From assembly GCA_002502785.1 (NCBI GenBank), contig DAQG01000028.1:1-52894 (forward strand): a stretch of DNA of 52,894 nucleotides. Reading direction: 5' to 3'. The DNA is from Methanothrix harundinacea (GTDB lineage Archaea > Halobacteriota > Methanosarcinia > Methanotrichales > Methanotrichaceae). The notes beneath the pieces were generated by a model that was given only the letters and a program-made list of their open reading frames with translations, was not told where the DNA came from and did not search any database. Shown piece after piece: positions 27,359-35,846 of this stretch; the first letter of the stretch is position 1; every line of letters begins with the position of its first letter. A program made the translations under genes and the position numbers.

Positions 27359-27750
27359 GCTCCACCAAAGATCATCTGTTCCGGCGTGGTTATGGTTCTG
27401 TTCCCTATGGAGAAGGGCGGAGTGTATAGCGTGACCTGTGAAGAGGTCCTGTTGCTCACCGAGATCGAGAAGCTGGGCGTGTAAGTTATGGGCGTGGGTG
27501 CTCCGATTGATATCGGTTCGATGCTGGACGTGCCCGCGAAGGTGCCGAAGCTTCTGCCCAGAGTCCTCACGTCCACCGCGTTTGTGGTGGTTTTGGCCTC
27601 GTCTCGGGTGTACGATATGACCACAGGAGTCATGCTGGATTTCATCTCCGCCTTTTTGCCAAGAGTGCTCAGATCAATTGGAGTTCCGGCAGCTGCGACC
27701 ATGCCCACCAGGAGCATGGTGGCTACAAGAGCCGTCAAAATTATTTTCAT
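27355..27750 (-). CDS. Small secreted protein, unknown family
   Basis: A 131-residue protein I do not recognise. Signal peptide KIILTALVATMLLVGMVAAAG, then a Thr/Ser/Pro-rich, low-complexity beta-type segment (ISIGAPTPITYTPSFSISVS and YTPPFSIGNRTITTP) with several NxS/T sites that could be glycosylated. No anchor or repeat array. ATG start, GGGAGGTTAGG upstream. Its stop overlaps the start of the TGA-interrupted small gene, so both come from one transcript. Probably a surface or sheath component. Composition is similar to other secreted proteins of the window, so there is no sign of transfer. Confidence 0.7.
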   Translation of the reverse strand: MKIILTALVATMLLVGMVAAAGTPIDLSTLGKKAEMKSSMTPVVISYTRDEAKTTTNAVDVRTLGRSFGTFAGTSSIEPISIGAPTPITYTPSFSISVSNRTSSQVTLYTPPFSIGNRTITTPEQMIFGGA

Positions 27751-28337
27751 AGATAACCTAACCTCCCTTTTCCTATGGGCCGGGTCTTTGAATTATTACC
27801 ATTTATTCCTTTTGATGAAAGGCTGCCAGACAATTTCTGCAAGATCTCTCAATTCGATGGATAGGATCGCCGACCTTTTGAGTTTCCGCTCTGATGCTGG
27901 AATTCGGGTTTTGGCGCGGAGATGATAGAGATGCGAAGATCCTTGGATCATATGTTATGACGTGCTGGACGATTGCAAGGATGACTGAGGATTATGTCGG
28001 GAAGTAGCCAGATATCCTGATGGCGATCTAACCCGGCCTCTGACCCTGGGCGATTGATTGCCGGGCATCCATTTTTCAGGCCAAAAGATGGAGGAGAGCG
28101 ACGGTTTGGACCTCAGCCAGCTGCCCAAGAAGGTGGTATCAAAGTTGAAATTCAGAAAACTGAACCTTTTGCCTTAGGGGATGGTTTGTGCGCGACAATT
28201 TCTGATCGGCCCCGAAGTTCACGACGAATTCGGAGAGGACGGCCCTTCAGATCCCCACCATTCTTCGCCATATATATTCGCCATATTTCGGAAATCCGAG
28301 GATCGGACCCAGGCCCGAAAGGGCATGGATCCGAAGA
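27751..28337. other. Gap without a supported gene
   Basis: About 590 bp. Open frames on the plus strand (27488-27925, 28054-28353) lack any family features and read through intergenic-looking sequence. A 29-codon frame (28088-28177) with a GGAGGAG-like codon run is too short to call. AT-rich CATATATATTCGCC near 28263 could be a promoter element, but no gene follows in the right direction. Confidence 0.45.
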
Positions 28338-29744
28338 TCACCAGAAGGTGTAGCCGAAGTACCTGGCCGCAAAGATCAAGCCCGTCGCTATGATCAAAAG
28401 CCCGAAACCCCCAGTAATCCACTTTCCTAACGCAATGTACCTTTCGCCGATAGCTCCGCAGAAGGTACGAGAGAAGGTGGATATGGGTATGATGGGAACG
28501 CCGTGCCCCACGCCGAAGACAAAGAGCATCAACCCCCCCGTGATCGGGGAGACGTTCTGGGCCATCAGCCAGATCAGGACCGGAAATACCAGAGATACGG
28601 CGCAGGGGGCCCAGCCCAGGGCAAAGAAGACGCCGAGGGTGAAGGCCCCCGCGAAGGCCGAGTACTTGAAGAGGCCGACTGAGATGTTCATGAATTGCTC
28701 CATGAAGCTCTTCTTCGCCCTCACGTCTTCCGCCTCCACAGCTCCTCGGCTTTGAAGTCTAGACGTCAGGGGCTCGAGGATCTCGCCGAGGGGCTTGAAG
28801 CTGGTGATGCCCAGCATTATCATCAGCACCCCGGCGGCTAGGTCGAAGAACCGTGAGTCTCTTACGAAGATCCCCAGGTTAGATATGAACAGACCGATGA
28901 CGAAAAATACCATCGCCATCCCCAGAGTGAAGGCCACCCCGATCAAAAAGCCCTCTTTAGGTGAGGACTTGCCCTCATCCGGCATCAGGACCTTCCTTCT
29001 TTGAGACGTCATCAGGTATGAGAAGACCGCGATCAGCAGGGCAAGAGAACAAGGTGCAAGAGACGTTACGATCCCAAGGCCGAACATGCCGATGAAGGTG
29101 ACCTCGCGGACAGCAGCAGAGCCGATCCCGCTGATTGGACGACCATCATCGGAATCTGGGAGATCTAAAACGGCCATCTGTAGGGATTCGGCGGTCTGGA
29201 CCCCCTCCACCATCCCATCACCTACCTGGTAGACGTGGTACACCCTCGATATCTGACCCTGATCGTCCACGAGAATTATTGTGGGGTTGGCAAACCCGCT
29301 CCCCCGGCTCCAGTAATCGACGTACTTGCCCGCCACTGGAAAGGGATCGAAGTCCTCGATCCAGGGCCAGGATATGTCAGCGCCCCACCACGACTCTGCA
29401 AGCAACCGCCCGTCTTTGGAGTAGGGGTTCTTCCTCACGTTTATGGTGACGATCTCGGCTTCAGGGTTTACCTCCTTCAGCCTCTGGAGCTCTTGGACCT
29501 GAGCTTTGAGCGCCTCTTCACATTCGATGCATAGGGGAGTTTCTATGTTCGTTATGTGGAGGATCAGGGCTTCTCCATCGAAATCTCCGAGTTCGATGGT
29601 CTTTCCGTCCAGATCGACCGCTTCAAAGTTCGGCGCAAGGTTTGCGCCAACGGCGTCGTCTGAGACGGCGAAGCAGACCGAAGGAAGGCCGAAGCAGGCC
29701 AGAAGCGATGCTATCCCCAAGATCAGGAGCGCTTTGCCCGCCAT
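28338..29744 (-). CDS. Exported thioredoxin-like domain fused to CcdA/DsbD-type electron carrier
   Basis: A 468-residue fusion. Signal peptide (1 to about 26), an extracytoplasmic thioredoxin-like domain with CIEC (C72, C75) where thioredoxins have CxxC, then six to seven hydrophobic segments of the CcdA/DsbD family with SLAPCSLALLIAVF and GWAPCAVSLVFPVL, the two cysteine-proline pairs that carry electrons across the membrane. It likely passes reducing power from cytoplasmic thioredoxin to exported thiols or c-type hemes. The ATG at 29744 is chosen because GGTGA stands just before it; the longer frame to 29966 overlaps the next gene out of its frame. It follows the thioredoxin gene by 11 bp, a clear operon. 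Confidence 0.88.
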   Translation of the reverse strand: MAGKALLILGIASLLACFGLPSVCFAVSDDAVGANLAPNFEAVDLDGKTIELGDFDGEALILHITNIETPLCIECEEALKAQVQELQRLKEVNPEAEIVTINVRKNPYSKDGRLLAESWWGADISWPWIEDFDPFPVAGKYVDYWSRGSGFANPTIILVDDQGQISRVYHVYQVGDGMVEGVQTAESLQMAVLDLPDSDDGRPISGIGSAAVREVTFIGMFGLGIVTSLAPCSLALLIAVFSYLMTSQRRKVLMPDEGKSSPKEGFLIGVAFTLGMAMVFFVIGLFISNLGIFVRDSRFFDLAAGVLMIMLGITSFKPLGEILEPLTSRLQSRGAVEAEDVRAKKSFMEQFMNISVGLFKYSAFAGAFTLGVFFALGWAPCAVSLVFPVLIWLMAQNVSPITGGLMLFVFGVGHGVPIIPISTFSRTFCGAIGERYIALGKWITGGFGLLIIATGLIFAARYFGYTFW

Positions 29745-29755
29745 GTTCACCAGTC

Positions 29756-30337
29756 TCACCGGTCCCATTTGGCAGAATTCTCGTCGTGAAGGGCGATGGC
29801 GTCGTTCAGGTAAGATCTGACCCATCTCTCGCCACTCCAGCCGACAGCGCTGTGCCAGGCTACCTCGGCATTCCCTTCTGACCCGGGAACCAGAGTGAGA
29901 AAGACGGTAACTGGGACGTAAGTCATGACGCCGCCGTTGGGATCGTAAGTGTAAAGCCCCTCCCAAATCTCCTCGCCACCGTTGTCTGTCAAAAGATCTT
30001 CGTATGTCACCTCATCGCCGAGTTCTCCGAGGACCTTTTTGATGTCAGCCTCCTGCCTAACGCAGGCAGGACAATTGATTTTGTGGATCAGCATCATCAC
30101 TGGCTTATCCTTTAACGCGTCTAAAGCCCAAGAGGGGTGATCGACCGCAGATCCAGCCTTCGAATGTTGATCTGGGTACGCGATCCACCACTCATCGGGA
30201 CCCGGACCGGTGGGATGTTCTACGCCGCCCTCTGCAGAGGTGACGGGGCCAAGGATGCTGGTTGCCAGGATGAATGTCAAGGTCAGTGCTGCCAGGTTCT
30301 TCGCATTTGTCGGTGACAAAATTTTACCAACTCCCAT
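29756..30337 (-). CDS. Exported thioredoxin-like protein
   Basis: A 193-residue protein with signal peptide (about 1-35), then a thioredoxin fold. The active site is CPAC (C89, C92), preceded by MMLIHKIN, which replaces the usual WCGPC surroundings. It lies 11 bp upstream of the CcdA-thioredoxin fusion gene, whose membrane domain probably keeps this protein reduced or oxidised. YVPVTVFLTLVPGS contains the cis-proline expected near the active site in this fold. Likely roles are maturation of exported cysteines or heme ligation. ATG start. Neighbouring exported rhodanese-like protein on the other strand fits a shared extracytoplasmic sulfur or redox function. Confidence 0.85.
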   Translation of the reverse strand: MGVGKILSPTNAKNLAALTLTFILATSILGPVTSAEGGVEHPTGPGPDEWWIAYPDQHSKAGSAVDHPSWALDALKDKPVMMLIHKINCPACVRQEADIKKVLGELGDEVTYEDLLTDNGGEEIWEGLYTYDPNGGVMTYVPVTVFLTLVPGSEGNAEVAWHSAVGWSGERWVRSYLNDAIALHDENSAKWDR

Positions 30338-30553
30338 TCCTGGTCATACTATCATGAGGTTTATCTTCTTTCCGCCGCGCCTATTTGAAGATTCATTTGG
30401 CGCGATACGAACCCGCAAAGCTACTCGGCCTTCCGTTGCCCTGGAAAGCGCGAAGAAGGCGATGCTCAGAACCGTGTTATTCCACCGGGGGTTTGTAAAG
30501 GCCGACCGCATCAAAGATAAAGAAGAGAGATCTAAAAACCATCATCCTTGAGA

Positions 30554-30574
30554 TGCCCCTCCATGAGGGGCATA
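30554..30574. repeat. Perfect 9-bp inverted repeat before a small zinc-finger frame
   Basis: ATGCCCCTC, a 3-nt spacer CAT, then GAGGGGCAT form a perfect palindrome. It lies in the intergenic region between the thioredoxin gene and the rhodanese-like gene, just before a small Cys-rich open frame. Operator or terminator; the flanks carry no T run. Confidence 0.4.
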
Positions 30575-30582
30575 GAGAGGGA

Positions 30583-30759
30583 ATGGGGGCGAAAAAGACA
30601 GTGAGATGTAAAATCTGCGGCAGAGAATGCAGATCCGTCTTCGAGGCTGAAAATGTGGACGAAAGAAGATCGCGATCCGCTGGGGATGCTGGATACCTGG
30701 GCGTCGGGACGATCTCCACCCCACATGCAGGGGCTTCTGCTGCGGAAATCCATGATTAA
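30583..30759 (+). CDS. Possible small Cys-rich (half zinc finger) protein
   Basis: A 58-codon frame starting ATGGGGGCG (30583). The N-terminus has VRCKICGRECRSV, that is CxxC and a further Cys, as in a half zinc ribbon, then a Ser/Gly/Ala-rich tail. An earlier ATG (30553) would add ten residues that lie over the inverted repeat, so the later start is preferred. Spacing of AGAGGGA to the ATG is poor. Only one pair plus one Cys is present, so zinc binding would need a partner or dimer. Codon third positions are mixed. Possible, not certain. Confidence 0.35.
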   Translation: MGAKKTVRCKICGRECRSVFEAENVDERRSRSAGDAGYLGVGTISTPHAGASAAEIHD

Positions 30760-30785
30760 ACGGACTTGATATCACGATATTTTAA

Positions 30786-30793
30786 AGGAGGAT
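30786..30793 (+). promoter_or_regulatory. Strong ribosome binding site AGGAGGAT of the rhodanese-like gene
   Basis: AAAGGAGGATATACTAG stands before the ATG at 30801, with 7 nt of spacing. This is the closest match to the full anti-Shine-Dalgarno in the window and indicates high translation of an exported protein. Confidence 0.65.
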
Positions 30794-30800
30794 ATACTAG

Positions 30801-31709
30801 ATGCGAAATAATAGAAGGTTGTTATCGGGGCTTGGAGCGCTCCTGGTGATAGCGTCAGCCCTGGTGGGCGGAGCGTACGCAGGCTGCAGCAGCTGCGGCG
30901 GTGGAAGCGGAGGAGAATGGTCGTCGGGTCTGGCCTTCATAGGCGCCCCTTCGGAAGCCACCTCAGTGATGGAGAAGACCTCAGGAAACGTGGCTGCTCA
31001 GGCTGCAGAACCGAATCCGGCGTCGTCCATGATCACCGCCAGGGCGCTCTTCGAAGACCAGAACGGCGACGCTAAACGCCTGATGGCCTACGTCGGCGTT
31101 CCTGAAGGTGACCCCTATATCGAGGGATCAATACACCTGCCCTTAGAACAGGTATTCAATGAGGACGAATCTCTGAAGTCGCCAGCTGAGATCGCCGCCC
31201 TCTTCGGAGCTGCCGGGGTCTCTGAGAGCGATCCTATCGTAATATACGGCGACTATTTCGTCAACGGTTACGACACCTTCGCCTTCTGGGTCATGAAATA
31301 CCTGGGCCACGATGACGTCGTGCTTCTGGAGGGAACAAAGGGCTCGCGTGAGGCTGCAGGGCTGAAGTTCGTTCCGACCCCCACCCCCAAGGCTCCCGAG
31401 ACTTACAACGCCAATCCCAACCTCGACCTCCTCGCCAGCGATGATCAGCTCGAAAGCTCCCAGTTGGTGGACGCGAGAAGCCCGGCCGAGTATAATGCCG
31501 AGCACCTGGAAGGGGCGACCAACATAGACTCTCTGAAAGTCATTGGCTCAAACGGCCTTGCGAGCGACCAGGCCCTGAGCCAGGTCTTTGCCGGCTTGGA
31601 CAAGAGCCAGCCTGTAATCGTCTACTCCAGCAAGGGCGGTCAGGCCTCGATAGTCTGGTACGCCCTCTATACGCAGGGGTACCAGGCCAGCCTCTACACC
31701 TTGACTTAA
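30801..31709 (+). CDS. Exported tandem rhodanese-like protein without catalytic cysteine
   Basis: A 302-residue exported protein: signal peptide about 1-27 ending GGAYA, then CSSC in the mature N-terminus, a Gly/Ser linker, and two rhodanese-like domains (about 75-190 and 205-302). The C-terminal domain has the VDARSPAEYNAEHLEGATNI entry motif, and where active sulfurtransferases read VVYCxxG, this one has VIVYSSKGGQ (Ser276 in place of the nucleophile). The N-terminal domain likewise has no Cys at its loop (VIYGDYFVNG). So sulfur transfer by the usual persulfide is unlikely; a binding or thiol-relay role through the CSSC is an inference. Strong ribosome binding site. Runs opposite to the thioredoxin pair, 460 bp away. 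Confidence 0.85.
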   Translation: MRNNRRLLSGLGALLVIASALVGGAYAGCSSCGGGSGGEWSSGLAFIGAPSEATSVMEKTSGNVAAQAAEPNPASSMITARALFEDQNGDAKRLMAYVGVPEGDPYIEGSIHLPLEQVFNEDESLKSPAEIAALFGAAGVSESDPIVIYGDYFVNGYDTFAFWVMKYLGHDDVVLLEGTKGSREAAGLKFVPTPTPKAPETYNANPNLDLLASDDQLESSQLVDARSPAEYNAEHLEGATNIDSLKVIGSNGLASDQALSQVFAGLDKSQPVIVYSSKGGQASIVWYALYTQGYQASLYTLT

Positions 31710-31743
31710 TCAGAGCTGAAACCGGACCGATCAGAAAAGAAGA

Positions 31744-31779
31744 GAGATCCTCGGGAATATAGAACATCCCGAGGATCTC
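31744..31779. terminator. Perfect 13-bp hairpin between convergent genes
   Basis: GAGATCCTCGGGA and TCCCGAGGATCTC form a perfect 13-bp stem around a 10-nt loop, 34 bp after the rhodanese-like stop and before the opposing parvulin gene. Strong and symmetric, so it could end both transcripts or be a structured RNA or protein-binding element. No T run follows directly. Confidence 0.5.
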
Positions 31780-31794
31780 AGAACCGTGACCCAG

Positions 31795-31813
31795 ACCCGA
31801 CGCACCGTCGGGT
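31795..31813. terminator. Second hairpin (8 bp) beside the 13-bp one
   Basis: ACCCGACG, loop CAC, CGTCGGGT: a perfect 8-bp stem 15 bp after the first hairpin, followed within 20 bp by CATTTTTGAG. Together the two stems make a tandem terminator-like cassette. Confidence 0.45.
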
Positions 31814-31870
31814 TGGGACCACATTTCCAACATTTTTGAGAAAAGATCGATCCAGAGCGACTTCAACCCA

Positions 31871-32152
31871 TCATTTCTTATCTATAATCTTTATCAAGTG
31901 GTAGCCGAAATCGGTCTTCACCGGGCCGACCACTTTTCCCTTATCTCCCTCGAAGGCAGCCTTCTCGAACTCGGGCACCATCTTGCCCTTGCCGAACCAT
32001 CCGAGATCGCCCTTGTTCTTTGCCGAGGGGCAGTCGGAGTACTTTCTGGCCATCTCCGCGAAGCTTTCGCCCTTGCTGATCTTGTCAAGGACCTCTTTTG
32101 CCTTCTTCTCCGTTTTTACAAGAATGTGTGCCGCGTGAACCTGTTTCGTCAT
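31871..32152 (-). CDS. Parvulin-type peptidyl-prolyl cis-trans isomerase
   Basis: A 93-residue single-domain parvulin, cytoplasmic (no signal peptide). Signature: VHAAHILVKTEKKAKEVLDK at the N-terminus, SFAEMARKYSDCPSAKNKGDLGWFGKG in the middle, and GYHLIKIIDKK at the end, all standard PpiC/Pin1-type motifs including the His pair and the Cys. It assists proline isomerisation during protein folding. The ATG at 32152 matches homologues; an in-frame start 48 bp upstream adds only charged sequence. Lies 50 bp after the histidine kinase gene stop on the same strand. Confidence 0.92.
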   Translation of the reverse strand: MTKQVHAAHILVKTEKKAKEVLDKISKGESFAEMARKYSDCPSAKNKGDLGWFGKGKMVPEFEKAAFEGDKGKVVGPVKTDFGYHLIKIIDKK

Positions 32153-32202
32153 GGAAGGTTTGAAAGATCGGGCGAGATAAAAAGATTGTGCGGGCCTCAA
32201 AT

Positions 32203-35200
32203 TCAGCCGGATGGAGGCCTTCCGTCCATCCTGTAACGCTCTTTTGGGATATTTATCTCGAACCTGGCACCTTCGCCCTCAAGGCCCGTCTCCCTGATCG
32301 AAATCCCCGTGATCCCCAAAATCTCCCTCGCAAGAAAGAGGCCGTACCCGGTGTTTCTACCGAAGGCCTGCTCGAAGATCCGCTCTTTCAGATGGACGGG
32401 AACCCCAACCCCGTCGTCTTCAAAGAGCATTACCCCGAAACCATCGTGATCTCGAAATGATATCCTGATGTTGGCCGTCTTTTCGCCGTGCCTGACCGAG
32501 TTCTCCATCAGGTTGAAGAAGACCTTCTCTATCAGCGGGTCGGCGAAAACCTCCAGCGGTCCCGTTTCGACCTTCAACCGGATACCTTCCAGGGGAACGG
32601 CAGACGCGGCCATTTCAGCCAACATATCCACTCGCTGCCACCGAGGAGCTTTCACACCCACCTCCTGATAGTCCCGAGTGAACGCGATCTGGCGCCGGGC
32701 CGATTCCGCCAGATCCAGGATGTCGGATGCGCATTTCTGCATGGCGGATTCTGAAGGCACCATTTCGCTGAGGATCTGAGCATACCCCTCGATCGCCGAG
32801 ATCCTGTTCAAAAGGTCATGCCTGGTGACGCTTCCAAGGAGGTTCAGCTTTTTGTTCGTCTCTTTGAGGGCTTCCTGGAACTTCCGGGTCTCATTTATGT
32901 CCTGGATGACGCCGGTCATCCTCACGGGACGGCCCGTCTCGTCCCAGCTTACAACCTTGCCCCGACCGTGTATCCATACCCAGCGCCCATCTTTGGACCT
33001 CATCCGGTGTTCCGTCTCGCAGTGCTGAGTCAATCCATCGAGATGGTCCTGGCAAGCCCTTTTTACGTTCTCCCGGTCCTCGGGATGTACCAGCCGGTCC
33101 CAGATTCCCAGACGCCCTTCCAGCTCCTGGTGTGAGTACCCCAGAATCTCGGCCCATTTCTCGTTGAGTGTCTCCTCCCCAGTGACCAGGTTCCAGTCCC
33201 AGATCCCGAGGTTTGCGCCCTCGACGCCCAGCTTCAGCCTCTCCTCGCTCTCTTTGAGGGCCTCTAGAGCGAGCTTGTAATCGGTGATGTCGTGCCCTGA
33301 AGCCCGAAACTCCACGACACCCCCCTCGCCGTCAAAGATGGCCCGATCCGTCCACCGCTGCCAGCGGATCTTGCCGTCCGCCGCGATCACGCGATGGACG
33401 CAGGTCGTCACGGGGTGATCTTTGTCAAGGGGGGCCAGGTGATCCCAGACTATCCGTCGGTCCTCTTCGGGGATCAGGGTCATCAAGCACTGGCCAATGA
33501 GTTCCTCGCGATCCTTTCCAAAACAGCGGCAGTAGGCTTCGTTGGCGAAGGTGAGGGTCCCATCGGGCAGGAAGCGACAGATAAGGTCGGTCAGGTCCTC
33601 CACCAGGGTCCTGTACATCTCCTCGCTCTTCTTTAGGGCCCCCTCCATCCGCTTCTGCTCAGTTACGTTCATGACCGAAACGACGTACTGCTTTGTTCCG
33701 GGAATGATGCTGGCCCTGAAGAGACCGCGCTTTGTGTCGCCCCATCTGTCGACGAGGTCTGCTTCGTATTGAGCGGTCGTCGTCTTGAGCTTTCTCTGCC
33801 CCGTTCGGAAGAGTTGCCGGAGCCTTTCCCGATCCTCCTCGGCGATGAACTCGTCCCACCTCGTCTTCCCCTCGATCTCCTGGGGAGAGAACCCCAAAAG
33901 AGTCTCCGATTCGGAGTTCACCTTTGATACGACGCCGTCCTTCTCCACGATCGCCATCGCCGTGCCGCAGTTCTCAAAGATGGCGCGATAGTATTCCTCG
34001 CTCTTCTGGAGGGCTTCTTCCATCCGCTTTTGATTGGTGATGTCTATGCTGACGCCAAGGATGGAGCACGTATTTCCCTTTTCGTCGGAAAGGGGATAGG
34101 TCGAGAAGATGGCGGGAAACTTCTCACCGGATTTTCGAACCAGGGTTGAGGATCCCGAAAATCCCCGTATTCCTTCCATCATCTGCTGGTGCATCTCGTG
34201 ATACATGGCCAAATCTTCTGGGAGATGAAACGGTGCGACAGTCTTTCCCACTACCTCTTGGCGCTTGTAGCCGAAGATCTTCTCAGCGCCGGGGCTGAAC
34301 TCCAAGACGAGGGGTTCGGGGTACTGAACGTCGGTTATAATGAAAGAGACGTTTTCTGCAGCCTCGTAGATGGCTCTAAGCCGCTCCTCGGTTTTGCGAT
34401 GCACCTCCTCGGCCTGCAGGCGCACGATGGCGTTTCCGGTCATGGCAGCGATCGTCTCGAGGGCGCTACGTCTCGAAAAAGGGACCTCATCCAATGTGTG
34501 AGTTCCAACGCTGTAGTAGCCTATGACCTCCCCTTCATGGTGCACCGGGATCACGGCCATGGCGCGCAGCCCCTCTCGCTCCCGGGCCTCCTGAAGCGGC
34601 AGATCCCCGTCCTGGTATCGGATATAGATCGGTTTCTTGGCTCTCGCAATCTGCGATGTGCTCGGGCTTCGCGTCCTATGGGATATCGCATCGACAAAGT
34701 CGGATGAGAATCCAATAGAATGGCATAAGGCGAAATTGTCGGAGGCTCTGTCCAACAGATACATGGTTCCGCAGTCGGTCCCCGAAACCTCGATCGCCGC
34801 CTCGACGCAGAGCTTCAGTGCCATAGAAAGTGATGTAACTCCAGAAAGTTTTAGGGCCAGGTTTCTCTGGATGAGATCATCTTTGTTTGCCCTTTCGCGG
34901 TCTGCAGCCTGCTGGATCTGATGGGCCAGCTCTGTAAAGATCACCTTCGGGTCGCCGTTTTTTTGCATGTAATTGTCGGCACCAGAGTTTATGGCCTCGA
35001 TCACCACCTCCTCGCGACTTTTTCCGGTGAAAAGGATGAAGGGCAGGTCGAGCTTTCGGCTTCTGACCGCCTTGAGAAAGGCGATTCCATCCATCTCAGG
35101 CATTGCGTAATCGGAGATTATGACCTCGTAGGGGCATCTTTCCTCGTCCAGCATTTCCAGAGCCTCAGCAGCCGATTCCACCGTATCGACCTTTACATCT

Positions 35201-35274
35201 CCAGACCTTTCGAGGAAGATCCGAGTTAGCTCGAGAAGGCTGGGGTCATCGTCCACCATCAGGACCCGAATCAT
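32203..35274 (-). CDS. Receiver-GAF-PAS hybrid sensor histidine kinase
   Basis: A 1023-residue hybrid sensor. Order: N-terminal receiver domain (phospho-acceptor Asp55 in IISDYAMPEMDG), GAF domain (about 145-290), four PAS domains (about 300-420, 430-550, 555-670, 680-800), then histidine kinase core with His819 in VTRHDLLNR and N925 in NLMENSVRHGEK, and a DDGVGVP-type G1 box. No transmembrane segment, so it is a cytoplasmic multi-input sensor, as common in methanogens. A receiver at the front of a kinase suggests phosphorelay or output to a partner regulator, which is not encoded next to it. ATG start. Strand and spacing make it independent of the neighbouring gene pairs. Confidence 0.9.
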   Translation of the reverse strand: MIRVLMVDDDPSLLELTRIFLERSGDVKVDTVESAAEALEMLDEERCPYEVIISDYAMPEMDGIAFLKAVRSRKLDLPFILFTGKSREEVVIEAINSGADNYMQKNGDPKVIFTELAHQIQQAADRERANKDDLIQRNLALKLSGVTSLSMALKLCVEAAIEVSGTDCGTMYLLDRASDNFALCHSIGFSSDFVDAISHRTRSPSTSQIARAKKPIYIRYQDGDLPLQEAREREGLRAMAVIPVHHEGEVIGYYSVGTHTLDEVPFSRRSALETIAAMTGNAIVRLQAEEVHRKTEERLRAIYEAAENVSFIITDVQYPEPLVLEFSPGAEKIFGYKRQEVVGKTVAPFHLPEDLAMYHEMHQQMMEGIRGFSGSSTLVRKSGEKFPAIFSTYPLSDEKGNTCSILGVSIDITNQKRMEEALQKSEEYYRAIFENCGTAMAIVEKDGVVSKVNSESETLLGFSPQEIEGKTRWDEFIAEEDRERLRQLFRTGQRKLKTTTAQYEADLVDRWGDTKRGLFRASIIPGTKQYVVSVMNVTEQKRMEGALKKSEEMYRTLVEDLTDLICRFLPDGTLTFANEAYCRCFGKDREELIGQCLMTLIPEEDRRIVWDHLAPLDKDHPVTTCVHRVIAADGKIRWQRWTDRAIFDGEGGVVEFRASGHDITDYKLALEALKESEERLKLGVEGANLGIWDWNLVTGEETLNEKWAEILGYSHQELEGRLGIWDRLVHPEDRENVKRACQDHLDGLTQHCETEHRMRSKDGRWVWIHGRGKVVSWDETGRPVRMTGVIQDINETRKFQEALKETNKKLNLLGSVTRHDLLNRISAIEGYAQILSEMVPSESAMQKCASDILDLAESARRQIAFTRDYQEVGVKAPRWQRVDMLAEMAASAVPLEGIRLKVETGPLEVFADPLIEKVFFNLMENSVRHGEKTANIRISFRDHDGFGVMLFEDDGVGVPVHLKERIFEQAFGRNTGYGLFLAREILGITGISIRETGLEGEGARFEINIPKERYRMDGRPPSG

Positions 35275-35846
35275 CGACGCCCTCCAACGAATTCGCCAAA
35301 AAGAGCCTCAACGTACTGATACAAATCGGACCATAAATGATTCGAAAATGAGTTGATATGAATAAGTGAATGTTTCCGATACTTCGATTCGTCTTTCAAG
35401 ATTCGGCTGGTCATTTCAGGATATCTCCTGCACCCGCGTTTTTGTATGATTTTTGATCCGGGCGGCACCATGGTTATCGAGAACACCTCAAGTCTCATTC
35501 CCTAAATAGTTTGTTGGGATTTCCGATTCACTCTTGGATTTACTTGTCGTTATTTCCACTTAAATATACAATAGATAAAACTTCGTTTTAAAATTAGGAT
35601 CGGCGGGAAAACAACACTCTGAGGCTCAGATATCGGGCGCAGGCTTCGTCCTTTCCGGGCCGTTGTGGAGATTCCCTTCTGTGGAAGGAGAACAGCCGTC
35701 AGCCCGGTTCCTTTGGCAGGGGCGACCTTATGGCCCCCATATTTTATCATCAGTTACGGGTTTTTCTCGCAAAATACGACATTTTTTCCCGGAAAATGAG
35801 GGGGTGCGGACCGAGGCGCCCAACTCGACTTTGTGAACCGACAGGC
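35275..35846. other. Gap between two minus-strand genes; no gene supported
   Basis: About 570 bp. The two open frames here (35271-35498 and 35550-35750, minus) have no family features. The stretch around 35545-35600 is AT-rich and could hold the kinase promoter. The area near 35610-35745 is GC-rich with short inverted repeats (for example TTCCCTTCTGTGGAAGGA), which may be a structured leader or a decayed gene. Confidence 0.4.

Noticed and set aside
28088..28177. 29-residue frame with ATGGAGGAG start
   Set aside because: Too short, no clear ribosome binding site outside the coding start and no hydrophobic or repeat feature.
35610..35745. Possible structured RNA
   Set aside because: Short inverted repeats only; no tRNA-like arm, riboswitch core or conserved pattern could be recognised.
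35550..35750. 66-codon minus frame in the gap before the MIPS gene
   Set aside because: Mixed AT and GC composition, no motif, likely non-coding.
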